From: Pseudomonadota bacterium
Lineage (GTDB): Bacteria; Pseudomonadota; Gammaproteobacteria; Steroidobacterales; Steroidobacteraceae
Assembly (NCBI GenBank): GCA_021820785.1
Contig: JAKADE010000178.1
Span: 1-6,228, forward strand
Reading direction: 5' to 3'
Length of the DNA: 6,228 nt
Every line of letters begins with the position of its first letter. The first letter of the stretch is position 1. Positions 5,590 through 6,228 of the stretch are shown here, one piece after another. The position numbers were made by a program, and so were the translations under genes. The notes under the pieces are model-generated. The model saw only the letters and a program-made list of their open reading frames with translations, did no database searches and was not told the DNA's origin.

Positions 5590-6228
5590 TCAGGAAAATC
5601 GTTGTGGCAAGAAATGACGGCAGAGTCTGAACAGCCATCCGCGACCTTTTGTCTCACCGGGCTTCGCGAATACGATGTAGACATTGTGATCGCGCGTTAG
5701 TCCGTAGGCTCTTTCAAGAAGTTTATTTGCCAGGCCGCTCAGGACGCCCCCCGCGTTATCGATGAGCAGAAGTCTTGGCGTGGCTCTGTCCGAGAGATAC
5801 ATCTCGGTTGTGATTTGAGACATCACCAACGGCAGGATCACTGCCTGCAAGAGAGGGTCGTTCTTCAGTTCGTCGAGCTCGATCACAACCAGAGGATTGT
5901 CGAACGAGACAGTGCGCTGACCCGAAAACCATTTCTGGTACTGCCCGCTGGTGAACTGCTCGAGCTGAAGGGCAAGATCCTCGCCTCTGTTCGTCCCGTC
6001 GTCGAGCTGCTCAAGCCAACGGGCAACGTCTGACAGCTCCGTGCCTTCCTTCTTTTCCAGCCAGCTTTCCCGAATCGCCTGCGAGACGAGCTTGTCCTCA
6101 AATGCCGGCGCGTCTTCTTCCTGCGTGAGCGGGTAAGCCAAAAGACGTACCACGTCCTGAAGCATCGGCATCATGTTGTCGAGCTGTTCCTCTGTGCGCA
6201 ACCCCGAAAAGGGATTAACGCTCGTGGG
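5590..6228 (-). pseudogene. traC: Truncated TraC/VirB4-type conjugation ATPase (3' part, runs off right edge)
   Basis: TraC is the cytoplasmic ATPase that powers pilus assembly and DNA transfer in conjugative type IV secretion. The minus-strand frame is open from the window edge (6228) to the TGA at 5590-5592, 212 residues, with the N-terminal half and Walker A outside. Family features: SVNPFSG at the very start (the xLNPF stretch after Walker A), FTSGQYQKWFSG, then LVVIELDELKNDPLLQAV and a helix ending TTEMYLSDR. The Walker B region reads RLLLIDNAGGVLSG, where the family has IDEAW; the Glu is Asn (AAC, 5755-5757) and the Trp is Gly. About 45 residues later the protein ends in an unrelated Arg-rich tail, so the last ~150 residues usual for TraC are missing. 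GC is visibly lower than in the other genes. I read it as a decayed gene from an integrated conjugative element; sequencing error or a divergent ATPase are less likely alternatives. Confidence 0.65.

Noticed and set aside
5240..5700. tRNA gene or att repeat at the putative element junction
   Set aside because: I looked for a cloverleaf with TTCGA-type arms and for flanking direct repeats and saw none in the window.

Overview
The window looks like chromosomal DNA from a GC-rich gammaproteobacterium. Its DAHP synthase matches the E. coli AroG type with residue-for-residue numbering of the metal ligands, and it carries HtpX and YccF proteins of the proteobacterial kind. Codon use is strongly G/C-ending throughout, except at the right end. 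I cannot name the genus.

Layout: (1) 1-603, minus strand: N-terminal two-fifths or so of a nicotinate phosphoribosyltransferase (NAD salvage), running off the left edge. (2) 604-1116: a divergent intergenic region. It holds a likely extended -10 promoter for the NAD gene and, on the plus strand, what reads as a complete translational attenuator. This consists of a 29-codon leader peptide with a Tyr-Arg-Phe-Tyr-Trp run, a possible antiterminator and a textbook intrinsic terminator, placed just ahead of aroG. (3) 1117-2211: aroG, the first enzyme of the shikimate pathway. (4) 2372-3268: htpX, a membrane zinc protease. (5) 3475-3861: a small YccF-type membrane protein built of two copies of one unit. 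(6) 3944-5239: a lipoprotein with nine Sel1-like repeats. (7) 5240-5589: the decayed C-terminal end of a short-chain dehydrogenase, minus strand, apparently frameshifted. (8) 5590-6228, minus strand: the 3' part of a TraC/VirB4-type conjugation ATPase that stops early and has a damaged Walker B motif. It enters from beyond the right edge.

The plus-strand genes each have their own good ribosome binding site and sizeable gaps, so they look like separate units rather than one operon. HtpX, the YccF protein and the Sel1 lipoprotein are all envelope proteins, but nothing in the sequence ties them functionally. The right end, with visibly lower GC and two broken genes meeting, looks like the scar of an old integrated conjugative element.

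The most interesting item is the putative aroG attenuator. The leader codes for all three aromatic end products of the pathway within five codons, and three mutually exclusive RNA pairings can be drawn by hand. It is a sequence-based proposal and has not been tested.
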